DNA of 64,000 nt from Ignavibacteria bacterium (GTDB lineage Bacteria > Bacteroidota > Ignavibacteria > Kapaibacteriales > UBA961), in assembly GCA_016720145.1 (NCBI GenBank), contig JADJXV010000008.1:1-64000 (forward strand), in the 5' to 3' direction. The notes beneath the pieces were generated by a model. That model made no database searches. It was not told where the DNA came from and was given only the letters and a program-made list of their open reading frames with translations. The translations under genes were made by a program, and so were the position numbers. This document shows, piece by piece, positions 9,147 to 17,564 of this stretch (position 1 is the stretch's first letter; each line of letters begins with the position of its first letter).

Positions 9147-10199
9147 ATGATAGAACTAACACTTACGGCAAAAGGTAACGTACATCAACGTGAATCAACC
9201 AAGCTCGAATTTAAGAGTGAGTTTATTTGGGAGAAATGTTTTTTTCAAAAATGTTTACGTTCAATTGCAGGATTTGCAAATAATCAAGGTGGAATGCTTG
9301 TATTCGGTGTAAAAAATAAGCCACATGAAGTTTTAGGTATTAAAGCAGAATTTGAGGAAGCACATCAGGACAAGAAAAGACTAAATGAAAGAATCTCAGA
9401 TTTCTTTGCACCAGAGATAATTTGGGAAACTGAAATCCGACCACTTGGGAATCATCAGATTGGCATTATCCATGTTAAGGAAGCAACTAAAAAACCAATT
9501 ATTTGCAAGAAAGTAGGTGAACCGGATATTTTACGTGAGTCCGCTATTTATTACCGTTATCAAGCTGAAACCAAAGAAATTCAATATTCCGATTTGTATC
9601 TAATGATTGAAAAAGAGAAGGAAAAAGAACGAAAATTATGGTTCAATTTATTTGAAAAGACAGCTACTATAGGTGTTGGAAATGTCGGACTGTTAAATTT
9701 AACTGATGGTATAGTAAGTGGGAAGAATGGTAGTTTTCTTATAGATGAAACTTTACTACCGAAGATTCAATTTATTCAAGAGGGTAATTTCTCGGAGACA
9801 GAAGGAAAACCAACTTTAAAACTTGTAGGAACTGTTGAAGCATTAAGTTCAATTGTTGAAGTAGAGCGACAAGTTCTTGTTTCAAATAAGGATAGGATGA
9901 AACCTCAACAGGTAATTAAATTAGTGCAAAATGGCTTAGGAAATATTAGAGTATTAAGACGTGGAAATGAAACTGATAAATTCAATAATGACACTCATAC
10001 TCGGTGTTGGAATAAATTCAAAGTTCGCCCGAAAGGAAAATCTTCACATCCTGCAAAAACAGAATCTAAATATTGTATTTACGATGAGCCTCACAAAGAT
10101 TATCTATATACACAAGAGTGGGTTGATTTTTTGATAGAAAAATTGTCTAATGAGGAAGAGTACAATTCGCTTTATACTAAAAACAAAGATTTGCTTTAG
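9147..10199 (+). CDS. AlbA_2 / Schlafen-type putative ATP- or nucleic-acid-binding protein
   Basis: A 350-residue protein. The N-terminal 150 or so residues match the AlbA_2 (divergent AAA_4, Schlafen-like) domain: ESTKLEFKSEF at about 16-26 and IAGFANNQGGMLVFGVKN at about 40-57. The C-terminal half is not assignable by eye. It contains a charged region and a conserved-looking segment around YCIYDEPHKDYLYTQEWV. A GGAG ribosome binding site precedes the ATG. Lying directly downstream of the methylase on the same strand, it may form a two- or three-gene module with it. AlbA_2 proteins are frequent in phage-defence loci and in regulators; which role applies here is not shown by the sequence. Confidence 0.7.
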   Translation: MIELTLTAKGNVHQRESTKLEFKSEFIWEKCFFQKCLRSIAGFANNQGGMLVFGVKNKPHEVLGIKAEFEEAHQDKKRLNERISDFFAPEIIWETEIRPLGNHQIGIIHVKEATKKPIICKKVGEPDILRESAIYYRYQAETKEIQYSDLYLMIEKEKEKERKLWFNLFEKTATIGVGNVGLLNLTDGIVSGKNGSFLIDETLLPKIQFIQEGNFSETEGKPTLKLVGTVEALSSIVEVERQVLVSNKDRMKPQQVIKLVQNGLGNIRVLRRGNETDKFNNDTHTRCWNKFKVRPKGKSSHPAKTESKYCIYDEPHKDYLYTQEWVDFLIEKLSNEEEYNSLYTKNKDLL

Positions 10200-10325
10200 T
10201 ATCTTTTTAGTGAAGTCTGCGCCGATAGTCATCATAAAGTAGCTATTCAGTAAAATATCGTAAATTGGTATAAAAAGTGCGCTCCGATTTTGAGTTCATT
10301 TTCGTCCAACTTTCTATGGTTTCCT

Positions 10326-11228
10326 ATGTTCCGTCGCGACTTTTTACGATATTTTGCCCTTACTCCCTTCCTTTTTTCATCTGACCTCGTCGTTGAGAAT
10401 ACAAAAAAATTACTTTCTAGTTTAGAGAATAATAGTGATAAAGATGCAACTTCATGGTACATTTTCGACCATATAATTGCTCATGCGAAGGCAGCAGGTA
10501 TAGCAAAGCTATCTATCGGCGAGCGTTTGGGTAAAGTTGGAATGCTCATGCTCGGCACGCCATATGTAGGTGGAACTTTAGAAGGCGATCAGGAAGTATG
10601 TCGTATAGATTTAACAGGATTAGATTGCGTTACTTTTTTTGAAAATGTACTTGGTATTGCTCGTATTATGAGAAAAGGTGATGTGAAATTCCAAGATTTG
10701 ACCGATGAAATTGTTCGCACACGATACCGTGACGGAAAATTAGACGGCTATACCTCGCGCTTGCATTATACTGCTGACTGGATAGCAAATAACGTCGAAA
10801 AAGGTATCGTGAAAAACATTACTCAAGAGCTCGGCGGGGTGGAATTCCCCATCAACGTATCATTTATGTCCAATCATCCGCAGTACTATCCTCCCCTTGT
10901 CAGTGATTCCACCCTCATTCCCAAAATTGCGAAATACGAGCAAGTCGTTAATTCTCAAAAACATTACTACATTCCATCTGAGAATGTAAAAGCGATTCAA
11001 CCAAAACTTCAAACAGGTGATATTATCGCTGTTGCCACCAATAAAGAAGGACTCGACTATGCACATACCGGAATTGCACTTCGGGATGAACGTGGTAATC
11101 TTCGCTTTTTACACGCTTCACTCACTCGTAAACGTGTGTTCTTGGACAAAACAATTGCTACCTATCTCAAGACCGTGCCGACACATATTGGAATTACCGT
11201 TGCTCGACCACTCGAAGTCAATGGTTAA
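10326..11228 (+). CDS. DUF1460 N-acetylmuramoyl-L-alanine amidase-like protein
   Basis: A protein of about 300 residues matching the DUF1460 family, which has an NlpC/P60-like papain fold and acts on peptidoglycan fragments. The likely catalytic Cys is in DLTGLDCVTFFEN. The His region is probably LDYAHTGIAL, followed by LRFLHAS. I chose the Met at 10326 because it is followed by FRRDFLRYF, a twin-arginine-like export signal with a hydrophobic stretch behind it; a Met 36 bp upstream would add 12 residues before this signal. It is likely periplasmic. The flanking genes are unrelated in function, so it may be transcribed alone. Confidence 0.82.
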   Translation: MFRRDFLRYFALTPFLFSSDLVVENTKKLLSSLENNSDKDATSWYIFDHIIAHAKAAGIAKLSIGERLGKVGMLMLGTPYVGGTLEGDQEVCRIDLTGLDCVTFFENVLGIARIMRKGDVKFQDLTDEIVRTRYRDGKLDGYTSRLHYTADWIANNVEKGIVKNITQELGGVEFPINVSFMSNHPQYYPPLVSDSTLIPKIAKYEQVVNSQKHYYIPSENVKAIQPKLQTGDIIAVATNKEGLDYAHTGIALRDERGNLRFLHASLTRKRVFLDKTIATYLKTVPTHIGITVARPLEVNG

Positions 11229-11299
11229 TGACCGAATGCTAACCTATTGGAATACATAAAATTATCGTTGTTATTCAAATAAAGACGACGATGATTCCA

Positions 11300-11521
11300 T
11301 TACTTCTCAGGATGCAATAGTAATAGCTGTTTTCCGAGCTCGCTCATCTGCCAGCCAAGTATTTTGCCATTATCAGTCGTGAGAATAGGTTGCGTATCAC
11401 TTTGTTCTATAAGTTCTAATTTTAAAAGAAGTTTAATATTATACTGATATGTTTCACCTTTACTAAAATCTCGCAAAGATTCAATATCATCTTCTTTATA
11501 TTTTTTTGGAATACGTCGCAT
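11300..11521 (-). CDS. Small hypothetical protein
   Basis: A 73-residue, highly charged protein with no signal peptide and no membrane segment. The end, ILGWQMSELGKQLLLLHP, and the middle, YNIKLLLKLELIEQSD, look like a short helical, possibly winged-helix fold. I do not recognise a family. Support comes from the protein-like composition and its position in an otherwise empty stretch. It runs against the DUF1460 gene, about 70 bp from its end. Confidence 0.5.
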   Translation of the reverse strand: MRRIPKKYKEDDIESLRDFSKGETYQYNIKLLLKLELIEQSDTQPILTTDNGKILGWQMSELGKQLLLLHPEK

Positions 11522-11855
11522 ACTAATGGTTGGATATGAGTTTGGAGGTAGTGTTTAGCTGAGATTCTATGTTTATTACAATAGTCTTTCAACCGTTGTG
11601 ATTTTGCTAGTAGATACTCTATTTAATAATCAATATAACGATTTATCTGTGCCGATAAGTAGATGCGATAAATTTGAGTAAAAATCGATACTTTTCTAAA
11701 ATACAATTGCAATAGTTTAATGTCAATTTTGAATTAATAAATCGATTCTTAAAATTTGTTATACAGGCAATTTTCACGTCCGTTTATTCGTCAAATGTGT
11801 CTATTTTTGAAACAATATTTACCTCTCAATAATTATTCTATCGAAAGGATACACA
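11522..11855. other. Intergenic, AT-rich, carrying the htrA promoter
   Basis: No open frame of note on either strand. It is AT-rich and holds the upstream regions of the divergent small hypothetical gene and htrA. The only signal I can name is the -7-like box at 11812-11819. Confidence 0.6.
11812..11819 (+). promoter_or_regulatory. Candidate TAnnTTTG -7 box for htrA
   Basis: TATTTTTG lies 37 bp before the htrA ATG. The -33 position offers only a weak TTTA-like match. Confidence 0.4.
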
Positions 11856-13052
11856 ATGAAATTTCGTCGTCTTGCTGCTTTATTATTTCTCTCCCAACTC
11901 TCTACCATTCCTTTACTTAGCTGCACACGTACAGCTCCAGAAGCCCCAATTTATACAGAAGTCAAATCTCAAGTCGCCACTCCTCGTGAGTCCATGGGTG
12001 ATATTACGAGTTCAAGGCAAAATGCCATTACTGAAGCAGTAAAAATTTGCAGTCCTGCAGTCGTTGGTATTAGCGTTACGGAAGTACAGCAATATTCTTC
12101 AGATCCGTTTGGCGGGATGTTCAATGATCCGTTTTTTGAACAGTTTATGCGTAATTTCCCTCGCAGAATGTATAATCAAGAAGTGCACGGACTCGGAACA
12201 GGATTTCTCATGTCATCGGACGGATTCATCTTAACAAATGACCACGTAGCGGGTTCGGCAAAAAAAATTGTCGTCTCTATGACCAACGGCGAAAAGTACG
12301 ATGCTGAAATCATCGGCACCGACAAAACTGCTGATGTTGCCCTCCTGAAAATCAAAGGTAAAAATTTCCCGTATCTAAAATTCACCAACTCCGACGATGT
12401 GATCATTGGTGAGTGGGCTATTGCTTTTGGTAATCCGTTCGGACTCTTTGATATTAATGCCAAGCCAACAATTACCGTCGGTGTCGTGAGTAATACCGGT
12501 GTGAGTTTCCCGCAAGAGGGACGTGTCTATCGCAATATGATTCAAACAGATGCAGCGATTAGTTCGGGTAATTCGGGTGGTCCGTTAGTCAATTCTAACG
12601 GTGAAGTTATTGGAATGAATACGGTGATTTTTTCAACGTCTCAAAATGGTCGTGGCGCAGGAAGCATCGGTATTGGATTTTCCATTCCCATCAATCGGGT
12701 CAAACGTATCGTTGATTTACTCAAAAATGGAGGAAAAATTGACCGTGAGTTTACGCCCGGATTGCTCGTCCAAGAAATCGACGAACGTATTGCCAGGTCA
12801 TATAAGTTAGATAAAAAAGAAGGTGTTGTCGTAGTACAAGTATCCAAGAATTCCTCAGCTGAGGCAGCGGGGATCGAACCCGGAGATATATTACTCGAGG
12901 TCGATGGCGCAAAAATCAATCGAACTGATGACTTACAAGTAGTGATTTCGGATGGTGCGGTAGGACAAACTCTCAGTGTCACTCTTCTCCGCGGTGATGA
13001 AAAAATTACCAAAAAAATGAAGCTTGAAAAAGCAGAAAAGGGTCGGCGATGA
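11856..13052 (+). CDS. HtrA/Deg-family serine protease with one PDZ domain (lipoprotein)
   Basis: A 398-residue periplasmic quality-control protease. The trypsin-like triad is visible: H130 in TNDHVAGSA, D160 in TADVALLK and S240 in SSGNSGGPL. One PDZ domain fills about residues 285-390 (SAEAAGIEPGDILLEVDG). The N-terminus is a lipoprotein signal with Cys at about 23 (PLLSC), so the enzyme is probably membrane-anchored. Having one PDZ makes it DegS-like in layout, but it lacks an N-terminal transmembrane anchor. Its stop overlaps the lptB start (ATGA), pointing to coupled expression with lipopolysaccharide transport. Confidence 0.93.
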   Translation: MKFRRLAALLFLSQLSTIPLLSCTRTAPEAPIYTEVKSQVATPRESMGDITSSRQNAITEAVKICSPAVVGISVTEVQQYSSDPFGGMFNDPFFEQFMRNFPRRMYNQEVHGLGTGFLMSSDGFILTNDHVAGSAKKIVVSMTNGEKYDAEIIGTDKTADVALLKIKGKNFPYLKFTNSDDVIIGEWAIAFGNPFGLFDINAKPTITVGVVSNTGVSFPQEGRVYRNMIQTDAAISSGNSGGPLVNSNGEVIGMNTVIFSTSQNGRGAGSIGIGFSIPINRVKRIVDLLKNGGKIDREFTPGLLVQEIDERIARSYKLDKKEGVVVVQVSKNSSAEAAGIEPGDILLEVDGAKINRTDDLQVVISDGAVGQTLSVTLLRGDEKITKKMKLEKAEKGRR

Positions 13053-13783
13053 GTAGAATTCACGCCGAAAACATCGTCAAACGTTATGCCAAGCGAACAG
13101 TGGTAAAGGACGTTACCGTGTCTGTAAGTGACGGAGAAGTAGTTGGTTTGCTTGGACCTAACGGAGCAGGCAAGACTACTTCCTTCTATATGATTACCGG
13201 TATGGTACGTCCGACCAGCGGTACAATCATGCTCGATGACAAAGATATCACCTCCAAGGCGATGTACAAAAGAGCACGTCTAGGGATTGGGTATTTACCA
13301 CAGGAACCTTCGATTTTCCGAAAGCTTTCTGTGGAAAATAATATCATGGCTATCCTACAATTACAATCTCTCCCACGAAAAGTACGCAAAGAAAGACTCG
13401 AGCAATTACTTGAAGATTATAGAATTACTCATATTCGTAAAAGTATGGGATATATGCTCTCCGGCGGTGAACGCAGACGATGTGAAATAGCTCGCGCACT
13501 TGCGTCGGATCCAAAATTTCTCCTTCTTGACGAACCTTTCGCCGGTATCGATCCTATTACTGTAGAAGAAATTATGATACTTGTCCGCAAACTCAAGGAT
13601 CGTGGAATCGGCGTATTGATTACGGATCATAATGTGCATGAAACACTTTCAATAACTGATCGAGCGTATATTTTGATAGATGGATCGATCTTCGCATCAG
13701 GTTCGGCAGAGGAACTTGCCAACAACGAAGAGGTCCGCAAGCGCTATCTCGGTGAATCGTTTAAATTAGAAAGATACGAATGA
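13049..13783 (+). CDS. lptB: LPS export ABC transporter ATPase LptB
   Basis: A 244-residue ABC ATPase with Walker A GPNGAGKTT at about 34-42, the signature LSGGERRR and Walker B FLLLDEPFAGIDP. The LptB-specific segments are present: the GERRR signature variant, GIGYLPQEPSIFRKLSV and a C-terminal VRKRYLGESFKL. It powers extraction of lipopolysaccharide from the inner membrane with LptFG and LptC, none of which is in the window. It overlaps htrA upstream and the next ATPase downstream, each by four bases (ATGA), so the three are translated from one message. Confidence 0.93.
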   Translation: MSRIHAENIVKRYAKRTVVKDVTVSVSDGEVVGLLGPNGAGKTTSFYMITGMVRPTSGTIMLDDKDITSKAMYKRARLGIGYLPQEPSIFRKLSVENNIMAILQLQSLPRKVRKERLEQLLEDYRITHIRKSMGYMLSGGERRRCEIARALASDPKFLLLDEPFAGIDPITVEEIMILVRKLKDRGIGVLITDHNVHETLSITDRAYILIDGSIFASGSAEELANNEEVRKRYLGESFKLERYE

Positions 13784-14427
13784 GTGCCTCGGTCCCAAAA
13801 TTCAAGCTGTCCGGGAATGATATAAGCAAAAGCTTTACATTCGGCGTGAATGTATTTTCAGGCGTGAATATAGAATTGCACAATGGCGAACTCATCGGAA
13901 TCGTAGGCGAAAACGGCGCAGGAAAATCGACACTTGTGCGTTTACTTTGTGGTGTACTGACTCCCTCCAAAGGTGAAATTCAATTTGAATTTAGCGGCAA
14001 ATCAATTGATAGAGAGTACTTACATCAGTATATCGGGATGGTCTCTCCCTATTTGAATCTTTATGAAGAATTTACTGCTTGGGAACATCTTTCACTCTCG
14101 GCTTCCCTTCGCGGCATAGAATTTGAGGAGGAGTTTTGCGCTCGATCATTGGAGCAATTCTCTCTAGAAAAACGTAAACACGACCATATTCGAACATTCT
14201 CATCGGGCATGAAGCAGAGATTAAAATATGTGCTTGCGATTCAACATAAGCCTGCAGTTTTAATCTTAGATGAGCCTTCAGCGAATATCGATTCTGTAGG
14301 CGTGGAAGCAGTACTCCGACTCATTGAGCGGCAGATTGCTCGTGGTGGAGGAGTAATTATTGCAACCAATGAAGAGCGAGAAAGCTCGATGTGCAGTCGA
14401 GTAGTTTCCCTCAAAAAATCATGGTAA
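13780..14427 (+). CDS. ABC transporter ATP-binding protein, CcmA-like
   Basis: A 215-residue ABC ATPase with Walker A GENGAGKST, a degenerate signature FSSGMKQRLK and Walker B VLILDEPSANID. The small size and FSSGMKQR signature are those of CcmA/ABC-2 type ATPases. No permease gene follows; the next gene is a lytic transglycosylase. The transported substrate is therefore unknown, and the membrane partner must be encoded elsewhere. It overlaps lptB by four bases and precedes the transglycosylase by 4 bp. Confidence 0.8.
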   Translation: MSASVPKFKLSGNDISKSFTFGVNVFSGVNIELHNGELIGIVGENGAGKSTLVRLLCGVLTPSKGEIQFEFSGKSIDREYLHQYIGMVSPYLNLYEEFTAWEHLSLSASLRGIEFEEEFCARSLEQFSLEKRKHDHIRTFSSGMKQRLKYVLAIQHKPAVLILDEPSANIDSVGVEAVLRLIERQIARGGGVIIATNEERESSMCSRVVSLKKSW

Positions 14428-14431
14428 TTCT

Positions 14432-15358
14432 ATGCAAACAATTATACTTACTTCTTGCTTCGTCCTCTCGTTTCTTTTGTCAACTCAGTTCGTATCCTGC
14501 GCCGAACCCTCCAAAATACGCTCCCAACCTCAGACAAATGTTACCTTAAAAAATGAAGATGGTAATTATGCACGGTATCTTGCATCTTTAAAATTCCCGG
14601 ATTATCTCAGCTTCTGTGGTGAGAGAGTGCCGCTCGATATTCCTGAAGTGAGAGAACGAGCCGAACGTGAATTCTACATAAATCTTCAAACTCCCGGTCA
14701 ATTAATACTTTACATCAAGCGTGCAGGCAGATATTTCCCTTTATTTGAGAAAATTCTCAAAGAGGACAATGCTCCTGATGACTTGAAATACCTGGCTGTT
14801 GCTGAAAGTGCGCTCTACATGGCACGTTCGACAAAGGATGCTGTCGGGATGTGGCAATTTATTCCGGCTACCGGTAAACGTATGGGGTTGCAAATTGATG
14901 AATATGTAGATGAACGCCGCCACCCGGAAAAAAGCACACGGGCTGCAATTGAATATTTACGAAGTGGTTACAAAAAGTATAAATCCTGGACTCTTGCCGC
15001 AGCCGGGTATAATATGGGACATGAAAATGTCGGTAATAATCTTGATTTTCAGGAAAAAACAAGCTTCTATGACTTATATCTCAACGAAGAGACTTCACGC
15101 TATGTGCTTCGAATAGCAATGGTAAAAGAATTAATGGAACATGCGGATAAATATGGATTAACCTTAGACAAACAAACAGTTTACAGAGATACGGCAGTTA
15201 AGATGGTATCGTGGGAATCGCAAATTTCAGACTTGTCTGAATGGGCTATGAAGCACGGCACGACCTATAAAGATGTTAAGATTCTCAATCCATGGATATT
15301 AAAGCGTAATCTGCCGGCGCCTAAGAATGGTTCTTATCAGATACTTATACCGAAATAA
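14432..15358 (+). CDS. Lytic murein transglycosylase (SLT family, MltD-like)
   Basis: A 308-residue exported protein with a signal peptide and a possible lipobox-like FVSC. The SLT catalytic domain covers about 100-235, with the catalytic Glu in LAVAESAL (about 124) and the family segments VGMWQFIPATGKRMGL and AAAGYNMG. The C-terminal 50 residues (ISDLSEWAMKHGTTY and QILIPK) resemble one LysM module. It would cleave the MurNAc-GlcNAc bond in the periplasm. It is the last gene of the htrA-lptB-ABC cluster, which links envelope quality control, LPS export and wall turnover. Confidence 0.88.
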   Translation: MQTIILTSCFVLSFLLSTQFVSCAEPSKIRSQPQTNVTLKNEDGNYARYLASLKFPDYLSFCGERVPLDIPEVRERAEREFYINLQTPGQLILYIKRAGRYFPLFEKILKEDNAPDDLKYLAVAESALYMARSTKDAVGMWQFIPATGKRMGLQIDEYVDERRHPEKSTRAAIEYLRSGYKKYKSWTLAAAGYNMGHENVGNNLDFQEKTSFYDLYLNEETSRYVLRIAMVKELMEHADKYGLTLDKQTVYRDTAVKMVSWESQISDLSEWAMKHGTTYKDVKILNPWILKRNLPAPKNGSYQILIPK

Positions 15359-15485
15359 CCAAGAAGTCAGATTTATTTTTGTTGTAATAATCATGAGAAA
15401 TGCTTGCGAATTCTCTTACCTTCAATGCGATCAGTAAATATCACGAATGAGAGTCTATTCGAACGTCGAATTGAATTTATTTCGG

Positions 15486-15493
15486 TAAATTTG
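15486..15493 (+). promoter_or_regulatory. Candidate TAnnTTTG -7 box for the HDOD gene
   Basis: TAAATTTG lies 30 bp before the ATG at 15524. I see no clear -33 element. Confidence 0.35.
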
Positions 15494-15523
15494 AGATAGA
15501 AATTGTACTATTAAAGGATTAGA

Positions 15524-16409
15524 ATGTCAATACTTGATATAATCGGAGGCGCTCAGGAGTTCGCCACACTGCCGCCAGTTGCAGGTCGAGTACTTGCACT
15601 TCTCGAAAGTGATAATGCCGATTTGAAAGAAATCACCCAAATTATCGAAACGGATGTATCGCTCACCCTGAAAATCTTGCAGATGGCAAATTCACCGCTC
15701 TACGCCGTCCGCTCCACGTTCACTACCCTCAATCAAGCTATACTTGCTCTCGGACTTAATCGTATTGCTAATATAGTACTTAGCGTAGCAATTTTTAGTA
15801 CATTCATGATGCACTCCCGTAGTCAGAGTGCGCCGTATATGGAGCAATTTTGGAATCATTCTTCGAGTACCGGGATGGTCGCGAAGTCATTAGCTGTGAA
15901 AATCAAGCGTCAATTTCGTGATGTTGAATTTATTGGCGGACTTCTTCATGATATTGGTAAAATGGCAATGATCCAATTCGACCCCGAGCGCTATGCACAA
16001 AGTAAAGTGCTGACGCTCGAAAAGGGTATGAGTGATATTGATGCGGAAATGGAAACGTTTGGTGAATCATACAACTACCGGCGAACTCATCGCACGTCTG
16101 TGGAAGCTGCCAAAACAACTTCAAGATATCGTCACATTTCATCATCATCCGGAGCTAATAACCGAAGCGCGCGAACGTGAACTCACGGCAGTTATTAGAA
16201 TAGCAGATGTATTGTGCGAGGTGTGGGGTTCGGGAATTGACGAAGGGATAAAAGAAGTAAAGCTCGCCGAAGAACCTGCCTGGTCAATACTTTGCGAAAC
16301 TAACTTGGCTTTAAAAGACTTAGATTTAGAGGTATTCACCTTCGAACTCGAGGACGAATTCAGACATGCATCATCATTTCTTCAGCAAATTTCTCAAGAT
16401 GCATCGTAG
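15524..16409 (+). pseudogene. HDOD-domain signalling protein, frameshifted
   Basis: The first frame (15524-16180) encodes the N-terminal two thirds of an HDOD protein: MANSPLYA, the NQAILALGLNRI segment and LLHDIGKMA. At 16061-16064 the family-like continuation moves to another frame, reading VNHTTTGELIARLWKLP and then DIVTFHHHPEL, and runs to 16409. Joined, the two parts give a normal length of about 295 residues. The change is equivalent to one extra base or two missing bases within TTTGGTGAAT. HDOD proteins are non-catalytic relatives of HD phosphohydrolases used in signalling. The product would be truncated unless this is a sequence error or the ribosome shifts. Confidence 0.8.
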
Positions 16410-16465
16410 AACGCAATGCGTACCTCATATAAATGTATTAAATTCTTCATATTTAGAAAGTAGAA

Positions 16466-17296
16466 ATGTACCCGGAAATCGGACAAATTGGACCTATACA
16501 TATTCATAGTTTTGGACTAATGGTTGCGATCGCTTTTTTAACAGCGAACCACTTATTTACTAAGGACTTAAAACGTCGTGGTTTTAATGAAGAGACTGCT
16601 TCAGTTGTTACACTTTTTGCATTTATTGGCGGCTTGGTAGGTGCAAAGCTTTTCCATCTTATCGAAAATTACCAATAGTTTTTAGCTGACCCGATGGAAG
16701 CAATTTTTAATCCTGGCGGACTCACTTTTTATGGTGGACTTCTTCTCTCAATTTTGATGATTTATATTTATGCACGCAGGAAACATATTAATTTCCTTAC
16801 ACTTGCAGATGCAGCAGCCCCATCATTGATTTTAGCGTATGGTATAGGTCGCATTGGATGTCAGCTCGCCGGCGACGGAGATTATGGAATACCGACCAAT
16901 CTACCGTGGGCAATGGGGTATCCTGAGGGTTATGTTTCTACCCTTGCTGCAAAAAACCCTGAATTAGTCACGTATTTCAAGCAAATTTTCCCCGGTCAGC
17001 CTGTGCCGATTGATATTCCGGTACACCCTGCACCTGTCTATGAAACACTCATTGCTTTATTCTGTTTTGGATTATTATGGAAATTCCGCACTCGTCCGAG
17101 TCAAGCCGGCTGGCTATTTGGTATGTATTTGATATTGGCTGGCTTAGAGCGCTTGGGTATTGAGTTTATTAGAATTAATCCATTGTATGCGGGTCTTTCT
17201 CAAGCGCAATGGATCTCGATCTGCATGATATTGTTGGGTTCGGTAATGATGTGGAAATTGAGAGGAATACTTCCTCAAAAAACCGCTATAATTTAG
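16466..17296 (+). CDS. lgt: Prolipoprotein diacylglyceryl transferase Lgt, interrupted by an in-frame TAG
   Basis: The frame gives an Lgt of 276 codons with one internal amber codon at 16676-16678. Before it: 70 residues with IHSFGLMVAIAF and GAKLFHLIENYQ. After it, in the same frame: FLADP, NPGGLTFYGGLL, GRIGCQLAGDGDYG and HPAPVYE, all expected Lgt segments. Other Lgt proteins run through this join without a gap, so the TAG stands where a normal residue should be. Lgt attaches diacylglycerol to the lipobox Cys of lipoproteins, and several lipoproteins are encoded in this window. It could be a nonsense mutation, an assembly error or readthrough. Downstream ATG 16694 would give only the C-terminal 200 residues. 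Confidence 0.85.
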
Positions 17297-17482
17297 AATA
17301 TCACAATCTAATGCATTACAGAATAATTCATGCGTAATTCACCTTTAACTTTTAACTTTTAATTATTAATTTTCCATTCGATTGGTTATCGATGCTTATT
17401 TATTGTGTGTATTTTGTAATATCATACACAACAACAGGTATAATTACCAAACCGACTAAAGTTTTTCGATAGATATACTTAC

Positions 17483-17526
17483 AAAAAATAATCCCCTGAT
17501 GAAGTTTCATCAAGGGATTATTTTTG
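17483..17526. terminator. Bidirectional terminator between lgt and the symporter
   Basis: A long near-perfect hairpin, AATAATCCC with its partner GGGATTATT and an inner GATGAA/TTCATC stem, bordered by A-runs on one side and T-runs on the other. It sits between two convergent genes, as expected for a shared rho-independent terminator. Confidence 0.85.
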
Positions 17527-17564
17527 TTCATTTGAGTCTCTAGTGCTTTTGCTTTCAATCAACC

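Noticed and set aside
16676..16678. Genome-wide reassignment of TAG to a sense codon
   Set aside because: Other genes here, for example the AlbA_2 gene ending at 10199, use TAG as their normal stop without extension.
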